A program made the position numbers and the translations under genes. Below are positions 12,116-12,527 of a stretch of 12,527 nucleotides of DNA, in pieces. The stretch comes from Christensenellaceae bacterium (GTDB lineage: Bacteria; Bacillota; Clostridia; Christensenellales; UBA1750): the NCBI GenBank assembly GCA_031287285.1, contig JAITTC010000224.1, positions 1-12,527 of the forward strand, written 5' to 3'. Within the stretch, counting starts at the first letter, position 1. Each line of letters begins with the position of its first letter. The notes under the pieces are model-generated. The model was not told the DNA's origin and made no database searches. It saw only the letters and a list, made by a program, of their open reading frames with translations.

Positions 12116-12527
12116 TTGAAGCTCCCCAAGGTTCTGGGCGGCGTGCTGCTGCTCAGCGGTTCCTCCTTCGCCCTGCGCGCCATCGGGATGGGGTTTCGCG
12201 TCTACCTAAGCGGCCGCTTGGGGCTTGACGGCCTCGGGCTCATGCAGCTGATCTCCTCCCTTGGCGGCTTTGCCTCCCTGCTCTGCACCGCCGGGCTTTC
12301 CACGGCGCTGCTGCGCTGCTGCGCGGAAAACCCCTTCTCGGCCAAGGTATGGGTGCGCAAGGCGCAGCTCATCGCCATCCCCTTAGGGCTGATTCTGGCG
12401 GCGCTGCTCTTCTTCCTCGCGCCCTTCCTCTGCGGAAGCCTCCTGCGCGACGCGCGCGCGGTGCTGCCCCTGCGCGTGCTGGCGCTTTCGCTGCCCTTCA
12501 TCGCCTCTTCCTCTTGCACGGGGGGCT
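12116..12527 (+). CDS. SpoVB/MurJ-like MOP-superfamily flippase, 3'-truncated
   Basis: The frame opens with TTG at 12116, preceded by GGGAGGG (12101-12107) at normal spacing, and stays open to the window edge, giving 137 residues. The sequence is hydrophobic with Gly/Leu-rich helices. The N-terminal pattern 'LLLSGSSFALRAIGMGFRVY', then 'LSGRLGLDGLGLMQLISSLG', closely follows the first two helices of SpoVB/polysaccharide biosynthesis proteins of the MOP flippase superfamily. 'AGLSTALLRCCAE' and a third helix, 'LIAIPLGLILAALLFFLAPF', follow. By family knowledge such proteins flip lipid-linked glycans or peptidoglycan precursors across the membrane, and SpoVB acts in spore cortex synthesis in Bacillus. 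Whether this one is sporulation-specific cannot be told from the fragment. No ATG start lies upstream in frame. Confidence 0.8.
   Translation, partial: MKLPKVLGGVLLLSGSSFALRAIGMGFRVYLSGRLGLDGLGLMQLISSLGGFASLLCTAGLSTALLRCCAENPFSAKVWVRKAQLIAIPLGLILAALLFFLAPFLCGSLLRDARAVLPLRVLALSLPFIASSSCTGG

Overview
The window is GC-rich and almost wholly coding. It looks like a chromosomal segment of an anaerobic, Clostridia-like Bacillota (Firmicutes) bacterium. The grounds are an LplA/LplB/LplC-type sugar ABC transporter without its own ATPase, the rpsF-ssb-rpsR operon, an Imm5-like 'putative immunity protein', strong AGGAGG-type ribosome binding sites with some GTG/TTG starts, and a SpoVB/MurJ-like flippase at the right edge. 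No taxonomic call below phylum is possible from the sequence alone.

Layout. (1) 2-3424 (+): the 3' part of a family-1 solute-binding protein gene and two permease genes, closed by an intrinsic terminator. (2) 3539-5416 (+): a badly damaged orotate phosphoribosyltransferase gene (pyrE), whose relic stop codon overlaps the ATG of a membrane-anchored DUF4340 protein. (3) 5487-7466 (+): a tight three-gene cassette of an Imm5-like protein, a 68-residue helical protein and a TIR-domain protein with an unrecognised C-terminal half. This is the best candidate for an undescribed conflict or signalling system. (4) 7619-9055 (+): an L-fucose/L-arabinose isomerase family protein with its own promoter, ending at a perfect 40-bp palindromic bidirectional terminator. 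(5) 9119-10166 (-): rpsR, ssb and rpsF, from a strong promoter and a leader that may carry the S6:S18 autoregulatory hairpin. (6) 10390-11330 (+): a YfcE-like phosphodiesterase overlapping an MmcQ/YjbR family gene. (7) 11272-11958: an imperfect tandem repeat with a unit of about 260 bp, built from the 3' end of the MmcQ/YjbR gene plus its downstream terminator and structured spacer. The copies are progressively eroded. (8) 12116 to the window end (+): the N-terminal part of a SpoVB/MurJ-like MOP-superfamily flippase starting with TTG.

Functional picture. The left block imports an oligosaccharide or sugar derivative and probably borrows a shared MsmX-type ATPase. The isomerase could act on an imported sugar, but nothing in the sequence links the two. 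The ribosomal/SSB operon is housekeeping. The points of most interest are the TIR cassette, the repeat array with gene-tail relics, the degenerate pyrE, and the switch in codon choice inside the second permease gene.
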